NCBI RefSeq assembly: GCF_963678635.1
Contig: NC_087067.1
Span: 7,859,716-7,923,715, forward strand
Source: Symsagittifera roscoffensis
Taxonomy: Eukaryota > Xenacoelomorpha > Acoela > Convolutidae
Reading direction: 5' to 3'
Length of the DNA: 64,000 bases
The notes beneath the pieces are model-generated. The model did no database searches, had not been told where the DNA came from, and was given only the letters and a program-made list of their open reading frames with translations. This document shows positions 37,601-49,294 of this stretch, in pieces; the stretch's first letter is position 1; each line of letters starts with the position of its first letter. The position numbers and the translations under genes are program-made.

Positions 37601-40600
37601 TTCTGAAATGAAGTTCAATAGCTAGTTATTATAAAATCCTACTTAAAAAACTTTATCTTTGTCTGAATGCTACGAAATGTCGCCGTGCCAGAAGTGCAAC
37701 ACATCAAGATATCACTTACCACAGGCTGGCCTGTCTTCCTCTGCAAGTCCTGTATACTGTAATACTGGTGCAACTCAAACGCCTTGAATATTTTCTCCTT
37801 CACCACTTCCGGCTCCTCCCTCGTCTTCGGCTGCGCCTTGTTGCCGCCTGTGACATTGTGCACTGCATGTGCTCTGGGTCTGTAGTTGTTCACTTCTGCG
37901 GTCAGTTTGGTCAACTTAGTCGGAATGTTCTGATGTTTGAACTCTTGTCTGCAACGAGAAAAATTTTCTTCGAAGAGCTAATTTGTTCTCTATGCAAAAC
38001 TTCACTAAATACGAAAACACTCAAATTATCAGCTTAATTGTAGGAGAGAGAGTGGACAAAAAATCCCTGAGAATGGTCAAAATTCCCGTTTTTCTAGTTC
38101 GCTTTGAAATAGTCAAGACGATAACCCTCAAGTTCCTGCTAAAGCATTAAATCTGAAAAATGTAGCCAAAATAACGTTTTCATTCCTAGTACAATCAAAA
38201 CACATCTGGCCGGAAGTTACATCATGTTGTGACAAAGCAAAACTTACGCTTTCAGTTTCAAGTAGGACAGACTTTTGGGCGGCTTCATCTCTCCGCGTGT
38301 TTTGATGCAGCCTTCAAATTTGATTGCACCCATCACAGGCTCAATTTGGTCTATATTTAAAACAGCAAAAAGGATAGAAAAAACAAAATATATTTCAGAT
38401 TTAAGTTGTATAATCATACCACGGCTCTTTTCCTGCCCCCTTGTATACTTGCTCAAGCTGAAATCTCTTTGTGTGAATTACAAAAAAAAACTTATTTTGA
38501 AAAGCCTTCAAAACTGATTTCAATAAAAAGCAAAAAACTGGGAGAGTCCAGATTTTTGACGCTCAGCTTGAATAAACTTGAATGAAACTCAGCATGTATA
38601 GGAAGCGAGATCGCTGATCTTCAAGAGCCTACCTGCCCCATAGGTAACAATCTTAAACATACACAAGCAAGCAAATACAAGTAAAAAAAAACAGAAAAAA
38701 AACTTTAATCGGGCAGAACAAGCAAGGCAAAAAATGGAAGTAAAAAATGAGATTGGAAAAACAGAACATCTCTACACCGGATTCAAACCTGTCCTCGGAC
38801 ACCCAAAGACTAAAGACGATTGCCGTACAGACGTGTGCCACAGGAGCTTACAAAAACCAAGCACAAGTCACCAGTAAATTGGAGAAAATATGCTATTAAA
38901 CTACTAATACCATGTAACAAAAGGAACTTTTTTATTTGCAAGTTATCTTAGAAAAAAGTGAAGCTCGTAATATGACACTACACTCGACTGTGTTAAGAAA
39001 CGTATAACAAGAGTTTACTGTATAAAAATGTAGAAGTTTCAATGAACTCAAAGAAACCGGAAAAAAACACGGACTTCAATTTACAAGAATATAAGCAAAA
39101 AAAATACGAGCTCTCTGAATTTCAAAAATATTTAGCGACTGACAGTTTTTCCAAGAATCTGATGTAATGTTGTAAAACAAGAATCTGATGTAATGTTATA
39201 AAACTATCCTATTTAGAGAAAACTCGGTCAAAAATTATTGCACTGGAAAATCTTCAAATTGAAAACCATTTTTGAAACCAAAAAGTCCATCACGTTCATT
39301 TGCGCCAATTGGATGTTTTTTTTTCATTAGGAAGAGTAATTTGCTTTCTTTTCAGCGATCTTTCTTTTCATCTTTAGAATATAGGTAAAAAAAGAAATGA
39401 GTGAAACTGTAAAACATCAAATTTGAGCCTTAACGACTTCAAATACCTTTTCCTGAAAAAAACCATACCTAAACAAATGATAAATCACTTGGTTCGTAAA
39501 TATTTTTTGAGAGGCAGTGGAGTTTGTTTCTAACAATCGGAACATCTAAAATTCCTTAGAAGGTGAGGCAGAGCTTAGAAGGTGAGGCAGAGCTTTGCAA
39601 CACTTGCGATACAACGCAAGCACAGCATTGCAAACAAGCGAACAGAAATGAGACAGAAACCATTTATTAGAAAACGTTGAAACTACATCTACAAAAATTT
39701 CATAAGTTTATCTAGATTCTTATCTTCAATTCCACAAAAACACAGCCGAGAAGCCCAATCATCAGCATTAAATAAGCATTAACAAAAGCATGCACATACT
39801 TCAAAAATCCAATTTTGAAATAAGCTCAACGTGTACACTAGCCAAGATCACTGATATTCAAGAGCCCGCCGGCACCAAAGCAGAGGAAACCTATGAAAAC
39901 AATTTTTACCAGTGAATAAAATATTTTCAACAGAAAGTTCAATGAGATCGAAAAAAAATAGACCGCTATACTATACTATGTGAATTGCACACAGATGCGA
40001 AGCTGCGCTTCGCAGACACAATCAAGAAAACGACAACAATTAGCTGTAAAAATGAAATATGAGAAAAAAGGTACAAATAAGCCTTGAAAATAACAATTTT
40101 TGGTTTAGCGCATTCGAACCTACGACCAGGAGATTTGATTCATAAGTAGTCGCATCTGCCCTTGAAAGATGACTAACACCAGCCACCAATAAAGCAGTAC
40201 TTTTGCATAAAATAAATTTGCCTGTGAGAATTAGGAATATAATAAGCTGAAGGCATCCCCACTAACTTTGCATGGATTAAAATTCAAAGCATGAAGCCAA
40301 AAATTGCGAGATATATTGAACTAAAAATTTTCTGAAATGCAGTTTATTATTGCACAGCTATTTGAAACGACAGCTTTTTTCGGTTCATTTCATGATTTTT
40401 AAATGCATCAACTATGTTCACTTAAAACTAATCGAATGTCAAGCGCTTGCTAATACAAAAATGAAAATTTCCCCAAGTTGCACCAATATTTAGCTTGGGA
40501 AAAACGCTGCGACTAAGGTTTAAAAAAAGAGTACTCGTATTATTACGCTACGCTCGCTAAAACTCGCAGTGTAAGCACAGAGACGAAGCGGAGCTTCGCG

Positions 40601-42675
40601 CCACTTGCGATACGACAATCATAAATAAGCATGAGTCGAAAAAAAGGAAAAAAATAGGTTACTAAAATAGGTTCTCAAATAAAATAAAAGAGAAGTGTGA
40701 AAACTTTTGAAATTTTGGATTTTTTCCAAAAACCTAGCCTATCTCTAAGAGAAATTAGGGAGTAACCGCTTCTGCAGGAAAAATTCGCGCAGTCGCTTTT
40801 TTCGATTAAATTTTTATCTCACATTTGATAGAGTAGTTTGTAAGAAAATTCAAAACGTTTGAAAAATGGTCAAAATTCAAAAACTAGACTGTCCTAAGTC
40901 GGTAAATTTTTTCTGCTAAACGCAGATCGTGGCCAGTAAAGCAGAAAAGATTTATAAAATCGAGCTTCTCGATTGAACGCTAACCTGAGAGTTTGCACGG
41001 TAATTTTTGAGTCGAGTAAAAAAACTTTCAAAAACAGTCCAATTTTCAAAATTTTCATTTGCTTAAAGACCATAACTTTTTTCTGAAAAAAACTGGGCAT
41101 AGCAAATTATAAAGGTAAGCTTCCAACACTCTGTTGGGTCGATTAAACCTATGATATCATATTTGGCAGGATAGTTATGGAGAAAAGTCCAAAAAACAGT
41201 CAACAAATAAAAAAAAATTGACATTTTCGAGAATCATAGCTTTTTGTATAACTTATGAAGCGGAATCAAGACCGACAATCTTTGAGCATACACCAGTTGA
41301 GCTAAAAAAAAAACAATTTTGTAAAAAAAGAATAAAAGTTTCAAGTCCCCCTGAAATTAACCTGTAGTAACTAGCACACAGATTTTGCTTCAACTGATTT
41401 TGCTAAACTAGTTAACAAGAAAAAAGTCTACATTCCGATTTGAACGCGCTTGCTTATCGCAAGCGTAAGAATATAAGCAAACACTCTAAGCTCTTTGAGT
41501 GTCGAGAAAATTTCTGTTATTAACACTTTTTCACGTCTTTAATTTTTTTCAACGGTATAGAAATTGAATTGCCATGTGAAGTTATTGAGAACCTTCCTTA
41601 TAGTTGAATTCATAATGGAGGAGGTTGAGGATGTTGCATTATCTCCAAGCAACCAACACGCTTCAGTTTTTAGTTTAAATATCAAACCCAACCTGATAAT
41701 GGAAAAGGAGCTTATGAATCTTCTTACCCATAGCCGACCCACCATTGGCCGCAGACGCGGACTGATTATCAGTTTCTGAAAACACAGTCAATGTCAGTCT
41801 ATCTACTTGGACAGGATCGATGGTGTACTTCTCAGCTACACAGACAGGCACCATGGACACACTCGACACCTCGCTGTTCGGGTTGTTCACACTTGACTTC
41901 GCATTTAGAACTGAAGGAGAGGGTTCAAAGGTCATCGAGGGCTTCTTGCCAGCCTGTCTAAAATTCGAAAGGAGAAAAATATTTATGACATCTATTCCAG
42001 ACGAAAAATTCGAGAACATTAGTCTTTTCATAAATTCGCAATTCTATGCTTCTGATCAAAAATCATATGGAGATTTTTGCTGCAGATCTTCAAGGTTACA
42101 AGGTTCTTTCTGATATTTTTTGTCTTTTCATGTGAATTTTGAATAATGAAACAAAGGTAATAGAGTCAAGAATTAAGACAAAAGAGTCGTGTTAGAAACA
42201 AACTTTGAACTAAATTTGTCAACCTGGCGAAAAAATACGAAATATGGCAACAAAAAACAACGCACAAGGCGAGAATAGACAACTCGCAACAATAGACAGC
42301 TCGCATTAAAAGAGATCTCGCAATCTACTCACAGCCTCGCTAGCTAACAGGGAAATATTTATACAAAACGTGGAGCCGGTTATCACCGCGAAGCAGCGAC
42401 ACGCTCTTACCACTCCAACTGGCGACATGACGCCAAAACTCTTATTAAAAATATAAAATTAATTTTACAACCGTGCAATTTATCGTCTTCCTCAAACTTC
42501 GCGAATTGTTATTCGTTGCGAGTCGTCGCGGCACGAACCTGGTTACGGAAAGAGTCCCAACTGAGCTATGCATTGCACTTTGCATCAAGGCACTTTCTAG
42601 GTTCTTGGGCACTTTGATCAACCACAGGGATTTGCCGATGGATGATATATCAACAGAAGTACTATTTTCTGACAT
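34658..42675 (-). CDS. GTF2F2: Transcription initiation factor IIF subunit beta (RAP30)
   Basis: Five exons: 42675-42539, 41957-41728, 38350-38248, 37948-37720 and 34765-34658. They give 268 residues (human 249). TFIIF beta dimerises with RAP74, escorts RNA polymerase II to the preinitiation complex and binds DNA through a C-terminal winged helix. The N-terminal dimerisation part has KSLWLIKVPKNL and VDRLTLTVFSETD. The linker has GCIKTRGEMKPPKSLSYLKL. The winged helix is split over exons 4-5: AFELHQYYSIQDLQRKTGQP, GYLKDILTEIADYN and TWELKPQYRHY. All intron phases match. An acceptor-like TTTGTTTCAG lies 12 nt before the ATG. Introns of 0.3-3.5 kb host repeats. It looks intact. Confidence 0.96.
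35026..36230. repeat. Hairpin-ended repeat carrying about 168-bp tandem monomers
   Basis: The left end ACACAGAAGCGAAGCCGAGC followed by TTCGC is the same hairpin end as the 0.65-kb family, but the body differs. From about 35370 a monomer recurs about every 168 bp: TTTCCGAGAATCATA at 35702, TTTCCGAGGGCCATA at 35871, CTTCCGAGAGCCAAA at 36038. A related copy is at 40574-41262. It is non-coding and lies in TFIIF beta intron 4. Confidence 0.75.
36252..36268. repeat. Homopolymer G tract
   Basis: Seventeen or so consecutive G on the plus strand. It is a likely slippage or sequencing-sensitive site and a potential quadruplex. Confidence 0.9.
36763..37389 (-). repeat. 0.65-kb dispersed repeat, copy 5 (full length)
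   Basis: Runs from CACAGAGGCGAAGTTGAGC to CACTCGCTTCGCAAGTGTAA. The tRNA-like part (minus) at about 36885-36955 keeps GATTCGAATAT in the B-box position and GACTCCAAATC in the anticodon arm. Just outside (about 36670-36745) is another tRNA-like fragment, GATTCAAACCCAGGACC. Confidence 0.8.
39130..39480. repeat. Copy of dispersed repeat with internal small tandem duplications
   Basis: Shares GAGAAAACTCGGTCA, ATTGCACTGGAAAATCT, CCATCACGTTCATTTGCGCC with copies near 24421 and 43640. AAGAATCTGATGTAATGTT is duplicated in tandem at 39153-39205. A separate GAAGGTGAGGCAGAGCTT duplication is at about 39560-39596. Confidence 0.55.
39988..40573 (-). repeat. 0.65-kb dispersed repeat, copy 6
   Basis: Left end CACAGATGCGAAGCTGCGC followed by TTCGC; right end ACGCTCGCTAAAACTCGCAG followed by TGTAA. 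The tRNA-like module is eroded (CATTCGAACCTACGACC at about 40109). It is directly followed by another hairpin-ended repeat at 40574. Confidence 0.7.
40574..41262. repeat. Second hairpin-ended repeat with about 168-bp monomers
   Basis: Starts GCACAGAGACGAAGCGGAGC followed by TTCGC. Monomer landmarks occur at about 40893, 41061 and 41226 (ATTTTCGAGAATCATAGC), the same unit as at 35370-36200. Immediately to the right, a minus-strand A-box/B-box pair (TAGCTCAACTGG near 41300; GGTCTTGATTCC near 41270) marks a further tRNA-like fragment. Confidence 0.7.
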
Positions 42676-45466
42676 CCCATTCGACCTCTGAAACAAAATA
42701 TGCTTGCTTAAAATCATTCAGAAACATTTCTACTTCAATCAATCACAGAGTTTAATCTACATGAATGAAATTGGGCTTTCACGTGAGAACCATGAACAAA
42801 CCCAATTTATCACTTAATTTTAAAATACGAAGTTCCGTCGTTCCAATTATTGCTTCGACTTTCGAAGACAGTATTGGAATGTTAACAACTTTCGGAGAAA
42901 GTAATGCAATCTTTATGCTCGGTGTGGTTTTTTCGGACTAATTTTTTTTCTGACAAGACTTTAGGGAACAAAGGCGAGCACGTTACCTCTAGGCCAAGTA
43001 AGAACCAACCTGGAAGTTGTTAAGACTCAATAATAAAGCAAGCTGAAAATTTGTAGGAAAAGTTGTTCACGGGAAAAAAATTCTTGTTCCCGACTACAAG
43101 ACACTAGTTCCCGACTGTGTAATAATCAATAAAAATATTAACTCCCAGAGCTCAAATAGTGGATAATTTTCAAATCAGATTGTCAATTCGCCCGAATAAT
43201 TTTAGCGCCCTTCTAAAAATTAATCTATGGAGTCCGACAGGCACTTATTCCAAATTGAATCAAGGCCAGCTAATTGGTGCCATTAAATGCTACAAGACTT
43301 TTAAGCATAAACTCCATAAATTGAGAAAAAATACTATTGTGGGTGTTTTGGAAACTTAGAAAAAATTAATCACGATAACTTTAACAGAAAAAAACTTATT
43401 CGACAGAAAGTGCAGCAGTCTCTACTATACTCTACGCCGGTTTTGGTTTTGGCAGAGATAACGGTAATATAATACACTATTTTTTTAAATTTGGATATCT
43501 ATCTATGGATATCTAATTTTAGCGATAATTACATTCAAGGTTATGGGCAAGTAAACATAAAAAAACACTTTCATGAAAAAATCTCAACTTTCGAATTTCA
43601 AAGCAAAAAAATAGATGCCCTTTGAATTTCTAGAACAATTTCTGTTGGCTTTTTATTAAGAACATGAACTCAACTTGAGAAAACTGGATCATTAGGTAAA
43701 ATTTTTATTCCGCTGGCAAATCTTAAAGATAAATTAAACTTTCGAAACTAGAAATCTTTCACGTTTTTTGCGCCATTTCCACGTTCGTATTTGGAGAGTG
43801 CTGTTTACGTCACTTTCAGCCGATGAATTTCAATTGAACTCAAAAAGAGCATTATACCTAAGTGCATCAATACTTCAAGACTTTTTCCTGAAAAAAAAAC
43901 AATTAAAAAAAATCAGCAAGACCTATATAAGAGTCTCCAATACGCTCATTAATCTTTGTCTCATCTTTTTTGTCTCACTAAGCGACAAACTATGAGGCCA
44001 ATAAGACGATATAAAATAGGCCGAAACTTATCAACAACGAGAAAAAGAAAAATCTGAAAGAAATTTAAAAAACTTTCAAAAGTTGTTTAAGCCCCATCCC
44101 CTTCAAAAAATCCATGCACCATTTTTTTGCTTATTAAAGGACGCAATATGAGACCAAGAAGCCGAAATAATATAGGCCCAAACTTATTTAACCGAGAAAA
44201 AAGGAAAAAATTAATATAATAAAATTTAAAAACAATTTTCGAATAGGACAGATATTCAAAAATCTAACATGCTCAAAACATGTCTGCTGAAGTTTCCAAC
44301 AGAGAGAGACACCTGCTGCAGTTCAGAGTGCAACGTGCTGGAAAATGAAGATCTTGGAACTGGATATCATCCTGTGGACAAAGTTGTTTACGGGAAAAAG
44401 TCTACTACCCGATTGCAATACGCTTGATTATCGAAAGGGTAAACACGGATATTCGGTTGCTGTGCAAGTAGCATAAAATGCTCCGACCACGCTTATCTAT
44501 GAAAAAACCAATCAAAAATAAAGAAAAGTTAAAAACGAAAAAGAAAGTGTTTTCAATTTGTACGAATTACGCTGTTATTCTGTTATCATGCTTGACCCAT
44601 ACGAGCTCTCTTTGAGGCAACACAAAATGTTGCAAAAAAGAACTCCGCGTATGTCCTCCCCACCATTGGGGGGGGGGGGGAGTGGGGTCGGATCAACAAG
44701 TGAGAGGGCAGCCATAAAATTCAGGGTTAGTACCCATTATGCATACGTTAATAGGTTATATTCTCGAGCTTAAAGAAAACTAATTGGAATCAACTTTCTC
44801 TAGTGAAAACGAAGAACATCAAAATTACATTAACTTAACAGAAGATCACAAAACATTAAAGCTTCTAAGGCACAAAATATAATAGCTAAATTATCAAAAT
44901 ATTTTCACAGTCACCAGTGATACGATGAAACGAAATTTCTTTACGGAAGATATAAAATAAATTAAAACTAAAAAAATTTACTCTCGCTGTGTTCAAAATT
45001 CTTCAAGTGGCTTTAAAGTATCCATCTATACATCATTGAAAATGTAGCACAACGGAATAATTTTACACTCAATTGGCTGGTATAACTTCTTTTTGCAAAG
45101 AAGCGAAGTAAGGTGGCCGCCAAACTTGATTTTTATTAACATTGGTAAGGTTGAAGTCATTTGGTCATTTAAAGCACTACAAATATATTGAAACATGAAA
45201 ACGTATAAATTTAAGGTTTTAACTCATTTTTATGAAACTTATGAAATAATTGAGTAGAAAGCGAGATTACAAAAGCTGTAAAAAAAAACTTTACGTTCAT
45301 AATTTAGACAGAAAAGCTCTGGAGTCCACAGGCAAGCAGGTTTGATGATTGGATCTACCTTAAGTAAAACACGCATTAGGCAATGGTTCAGCACCTGAGT
45401 TAGTTGAAGGATAAAACGAAGACAAATCTTAGATAGATATTGCAGCACTTTCTTGAAATTAAGTCA
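42676..45466. other. Intergenic region between TFIIF beta and Fos
   Basis: No gene was recognised. It contains a piece of the inverted-repeat family (42840-42980), a copy of the dispersed ATTCCGCTGG repeat (about 43640-43900, with GCGCCATTTCCACGTTCG) and a G-rich run near 44667-44678. Confidence 0.5.
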
Positions 45467-46870
45467 TCATAAGGCAGAAAAATGTTTGGCAGCATCGTCT
45501 TCGAAGAACTCATTGATCAGAGCGTTACCATCATCTAACATCATAACAGAATTTGAACTCGAGTCAGTATCATTTCCGAAATTGGCAACCAGTCTATTAT
45601 CACTTCCTGGGCCTCGTAGCATCGCCGGCGATGACATTCCTTGTAGCGACCTAACGGGGCTCTCATTAATCTTGTTATATTGCACTAGCTGATACTGCGA
45701 TTGTTTTTGCATAGCTCTAGGCGAGTCACACAACAATGGAACTGCGGGTCGACCAGGACTTTGTATGGAATGTTGTTGGGGTGGCGTTTTCTCAACCTGT
45801 TGCACTCTAGCGCCATGCGCAGGTGAATATCTTGGCGAACTCATATGCTGATGATTATGCATCGGCCTTTTTGGCGGTGTCACAATCATTGTAGGAGAAG
45901 GATCACTTCTCGTTTCGCGATTGTCATGAGCAAAATTAGATCTCGGTGACAGAGTCTGTTTATACGGTACATCGCCCAATAACGGTCGATCAAATTTTGC
46001 TGCACTTGTAGTGATTGATGGGCATAATCTGGAGCTCGAACCAACTGTATTTCCAATGGATGTATATTGCGAAACGTAGTAATGGGTATTATTGTTTGTA
46101 ATCAAAGATGCACTTGTGATAGGATTGATTATCAAGTTTGCGGGAAAATGTTGCATTTTATTATCTGGTTTCATCGATAAATCTTCTGGTTCTTGTTTAA
46201 AACTTATTCCGGAGGAGAGATCCTCGTCGACATCTGCATTATAATCTGACTCGTTTGGCCGTCTTAATGACTGCGAAGCTTCAGACCTTATGTTAGCATT
46301 AGAAACTTGCTTCATATTAACTGATCGCGGAACTTCATTGAGATTTCTATTGCCAGAAACTGAAAACAAATCATTTCTGTTCTGATTGAATTGTGACGCT
46401 ACTCGAAGGGAACTACATCGCGCCTCATGCATGCTCAAAAGATATTCGAGTTGGTCTTTCTGTGACACTAGTGCAGCAATCTCAGTTTCTAGGTCTTCGT
46501 TTTTCTGCTGCCAATCCGCAGCTTGCTGTTCCAGCGTAACAGTCAAGTCCCGTCGTCTGTTTCGACATCGAGCAGCAGCTTGTTTGTTTCTTTCACGTCT
46601 TAAAATTAAGCGTTCCCTCTCCTCGTCCGTCAGCTAAAATATGTATTAAAACCAGTGCATCAACTATAATTTGGGTTCAACCGATTATTTTAATGTGAAA
46701 AAACTTACAGCTGATTCCTCTATTCGACGATACCTTGAGTTTGCAGTAGCTAGAAGCTCTAAATCAGCGGATGTAGTTTCAGTCAGAGATTCTGATGACG
46801 ATATTGGAGATGAGAAATCAACAGCATCATCTGAAGACCCAAGTAAAGTATTGGTCTTCGCTCCATTCAT
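45467..46870 (-). CDS. FOS: Fos-family bZIP transcription factor
   Basis: Two exons, 46870-46709 and 46633-45467, give 442 residues. Fos proteins dimerise with Jun through a leucine zipper and bind AP-1 sites as immediate-early nuclear regulators. The basic region is at residues 66-84 (RRERNKQAAARCRNRRRDL, with the Fos/Jun NxxAAxxCR signature). The zipper heptad positions 88, 95, 102, 109, 116 and 123 are L, W, L, L, L, H. This matches the Fos pattern, including the terminal His, except that Trp replaces the second Leu. The intron sits just before the basic domain, as in Fos genes. The C-terminal 300 residues are Ser/Pro/Gln-rich and end in ...HFSAL. An acceptor-like ATTTCAG lies 33 nt before the first in-frame ATG. 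ATF3-like ancestry is the main alternative. Confidence 0.94.
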
Positions 46871-47522
46871 TGGAAACAAGCTTGCTGAACACAATCAAAA
46901 CATCTGAAATAAACGAGGTTCTTAATATACACAATTGTTGAAACCTGAAGAAAATTGGTTTAAAAAAATTGATACCCAAACGTTCATCAACTATGTGCAT
47001 CGCCAGGATATTTAACCTCAATTGATCTAAACGACGTTAAAAAGGAAAAGGTCAATTAAAATGGGCCGTTTCGTCTGGGACGGTACGTGCACAGGTTGGA
47101 TAGGGCCGTACCAACGCTATATAAATACATCGGCACAATTTTATGAACAAATCAAGTCGATTTTAATGCATCAAGAGAATTGTCAATGAAAATCTACCCT
47201 CCTCGATTATAGCACAGATAGAATTGTCTATGTTGGATGTATTTTAAAGATTTCAGCACCCCATAATGCAGAGGATTACATTAAAACATATTTTTTTCTT
47301 TTGTAGTTTATTGTGTCCCTGTAAACTGTGACTAGAAAATTTCCTTACAAATTGTGACATGCGATCAAAATGACGTGACAGGCATGTCGTCAACGAAATT
47401 TTATTCGGAACAGTACAGTGGGAGGTTTTGCTGTTTCAGTGTTTTGCATGTACACAGGTAATTTTTGATCTAAAGGTTGGTCAGCCTCTGTCGATCAGCT
47501 CTTTCTCTGGAAGTCCAATTCG
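46871..47522. other. Upstream region of the Fos-like gene
   Basis: Contains the 5' acceptor-like site at 46904 and unassigned sequence. It is a candidate promoter region, with TATATAAAT-like sequence near 47115-47125 (plus strand CTATATAAATACA). No gene was seen. Confidence 0.4.
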
Positions 47523-48310
47523 TCATTCGAGAAAGTGTGTAATATTCATGTCGTTTTCCCAGTGTTTATCCAGCCTCGATTTGAAACAGCCTTGAAATTT
47601 ATGTGAACGCTCGAAAATACAGACTCAGGTAGTGAGTTCCAGTCGTTTATGGCTGCGTTAAGGAAGAAGCTATAATTAGTAGCAAAAAGTTCGGACAGAC
47701 AAAAATAATTAAAAAGAGCAAATGACCTTTTTCAGACAATTTTTACAAGCAAAAGCTAATTTTTCAGACAGAAAGTATGTCTGAATGTCAAGTAAAAATT
47801 CAAATTTGCATGCAAAAATTGCTCAAAATTGGTAGATTGCTTTTTAAAATTATTTCTGTCTGTCCGATTTTTTTGCAAGTCTCTATACTTCGTTAACAAG
47901 TTCGCGATTTTCTTGTTATTTATTTGCACGGATTTCCAGTAGAATTTCTTTCATCTATTGTAAAGGTTTCTTCGGTTGCTGTTACATCATGAACACAGTT
48001 CAAGACTTTGTAAACGTTTTCTTCAGTACCCCGAGGTAGGAAGCTTCAAAAGTTTCAATCATTCATAGTAAGCTTATTTGCATAAGCTTGTAATTATTCT
48101 GGTTGCCCATGGCTGAGCGTTTTCAATCGCTACTTCGTCTTCTTCAGGAATAGTTTCCACGACTGATTGGCGTACTCCAGATGCGGTCTCACCAAGGTTT
48201 TGTAGAGAGTCGCCATGTTTTCCTCCGTTCCATTCCTTTTCCAATCCTTAAGTCGTTAGCTCTATCTACGGAGCTAATCGGAAGGTTATTCAAGAATTTT
48301 TCTGGCAGCC
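47523..48310 (-). mobile_element. LINE (CR1/Jockey-type) reverse transcriptase C-terminal relic
   Basis: On the minus strand, TLYKTLVRPHLEYANQSW (about 48207-48155) is the conserved motif near the end of the RT domain in CR1/L2/Jockey-type LINEs. NAAINDWNSLPESV, followed in another frame by FKSRLDKHWENDMN, with a stop at 47523-47525, is the typical C-terminus. Several frameshifts and stops are present, so it is dead. The part between the two motifs is interrupted by a 177-bp MITE. Confidence 0.85.
47691..47867. mobile_element. 177-bp MITE nested in the LINE relic
   Basis: Terminal inverted repeats begin TCGGACAGACA on the left and read TGTCTGTCCGA on the right, extending over about 24 bp with small gaps (AAATAATT blocks). 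It is non-coding. Target duplications are not clear. Confidence 0.75.
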
Positions 48311-48695
48311 GAGCATGTTGTGCTAGCACGCTCCTAACACAAAAAATTTTATTGCTCTAACTCTAAAAACTCAAAAACTCGATCCCCAAAACAGATTGAC
48401 AAAATTCAGAAAATTATCGAAATTTTGAGCGAAAAATTTTGGTTTTTTCCAACTTTCACTGAGTCTTTTCTCACGCGGTTTCTTTAGTTAGGGGGATCGA
48501 ACTACGTAGCTACTCCCTATATAAAAGCTTTTTGCTGTTCGAAAAAGCTCGGTTATCCAAAAAGTTGGGGGTCTACAGTTTGATCGAAAATCGATAATTT
48601 TCGACGAAATTTGGGTGTTTCTTGGGTCTGAGTAGGAGATAAGTTATATATAATAAGGATAATAACCTATTAGCAGTTGCTTATAAATATTACTC

Positions 48696-48764
48696 TACCC
48701 TCCCTTGCACCAAAATACCCGAATTAAGACCCTTAACTCGGAAATTTGTAATCGATGGAGGGTA
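48696..48764. repeat. 69-bp symmetric palindromic module M1
   Basis: TACCCTCC - 20 nt - TTAA - 5 nt - TTAA - 20 nt - GGAGGGTA. The centre forms a hairpin, with TTAAG pairing with CTTAA and flanking CCGA with TCGG. Confidence 0.85.
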
Positions 48765-48920
48765 CAATCGGACCGTGCCAATCGTGCCCCCCACCACTTA
48801 AGTTTTAATGAACTAGTACCCGAACGATACTAAAATTGTTTCAACGATACCCCACAGTAGTTGTGGATGTTGTCCCTATGTCCCTGTTGAGTGTGGAACA
48901 CGTCGGTCAGCTTGCCACTC

Positions 48921-48989
48921 TACCCTCCGGTAACCGGTAAAATCACCATTAACGTGCTTAAACACTCAAATTACACTCGAGGGAGGGTA
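48921..48989. repeat. 69-bp symmetric palindromic module M2
   Basis: Same 8-20-4-5-4-20-8 layout as M1, with TACCCTCC/GGAGGGTA ends and TTAACGTGCTTAA in the exact centre. The remaining bases are largely unlike M1. Confidence 0.85.
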
Positions 48990-49294
48990 CCCAACCCTTC
49001 ACCAAAACACTCAATCTTTTTATCAGAAACGATCTAAATCAATCTGAAACAACAACAAATAGAAAGGTCAGATCACATCTCGTCCGGAAATTACATATAA
49101 ACTGTCACTTTATATTTTTTACTGTTTTTGGTCTTTTTTGGGTTTTTAACTGTTTTTTGTACTTTTTTGTTTTCAAATAAATTTGTTTTTGGCTTTTTCT
49201 TGGTTATACACTATTTTTGTTTGGTTTTACGCTTTCTCTTTAATTGTTTTTGGTCCCGGGACCTTGGGGCAAACGGGCTCATGACTTCCCACCT

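Noticed and set aside
48696-48764. 69-bp modules as tRNA genes
   Set aside because: Acceptor-like ends exist, but there are no D, anticodon or T arms in the correct places and no A/B boxes.
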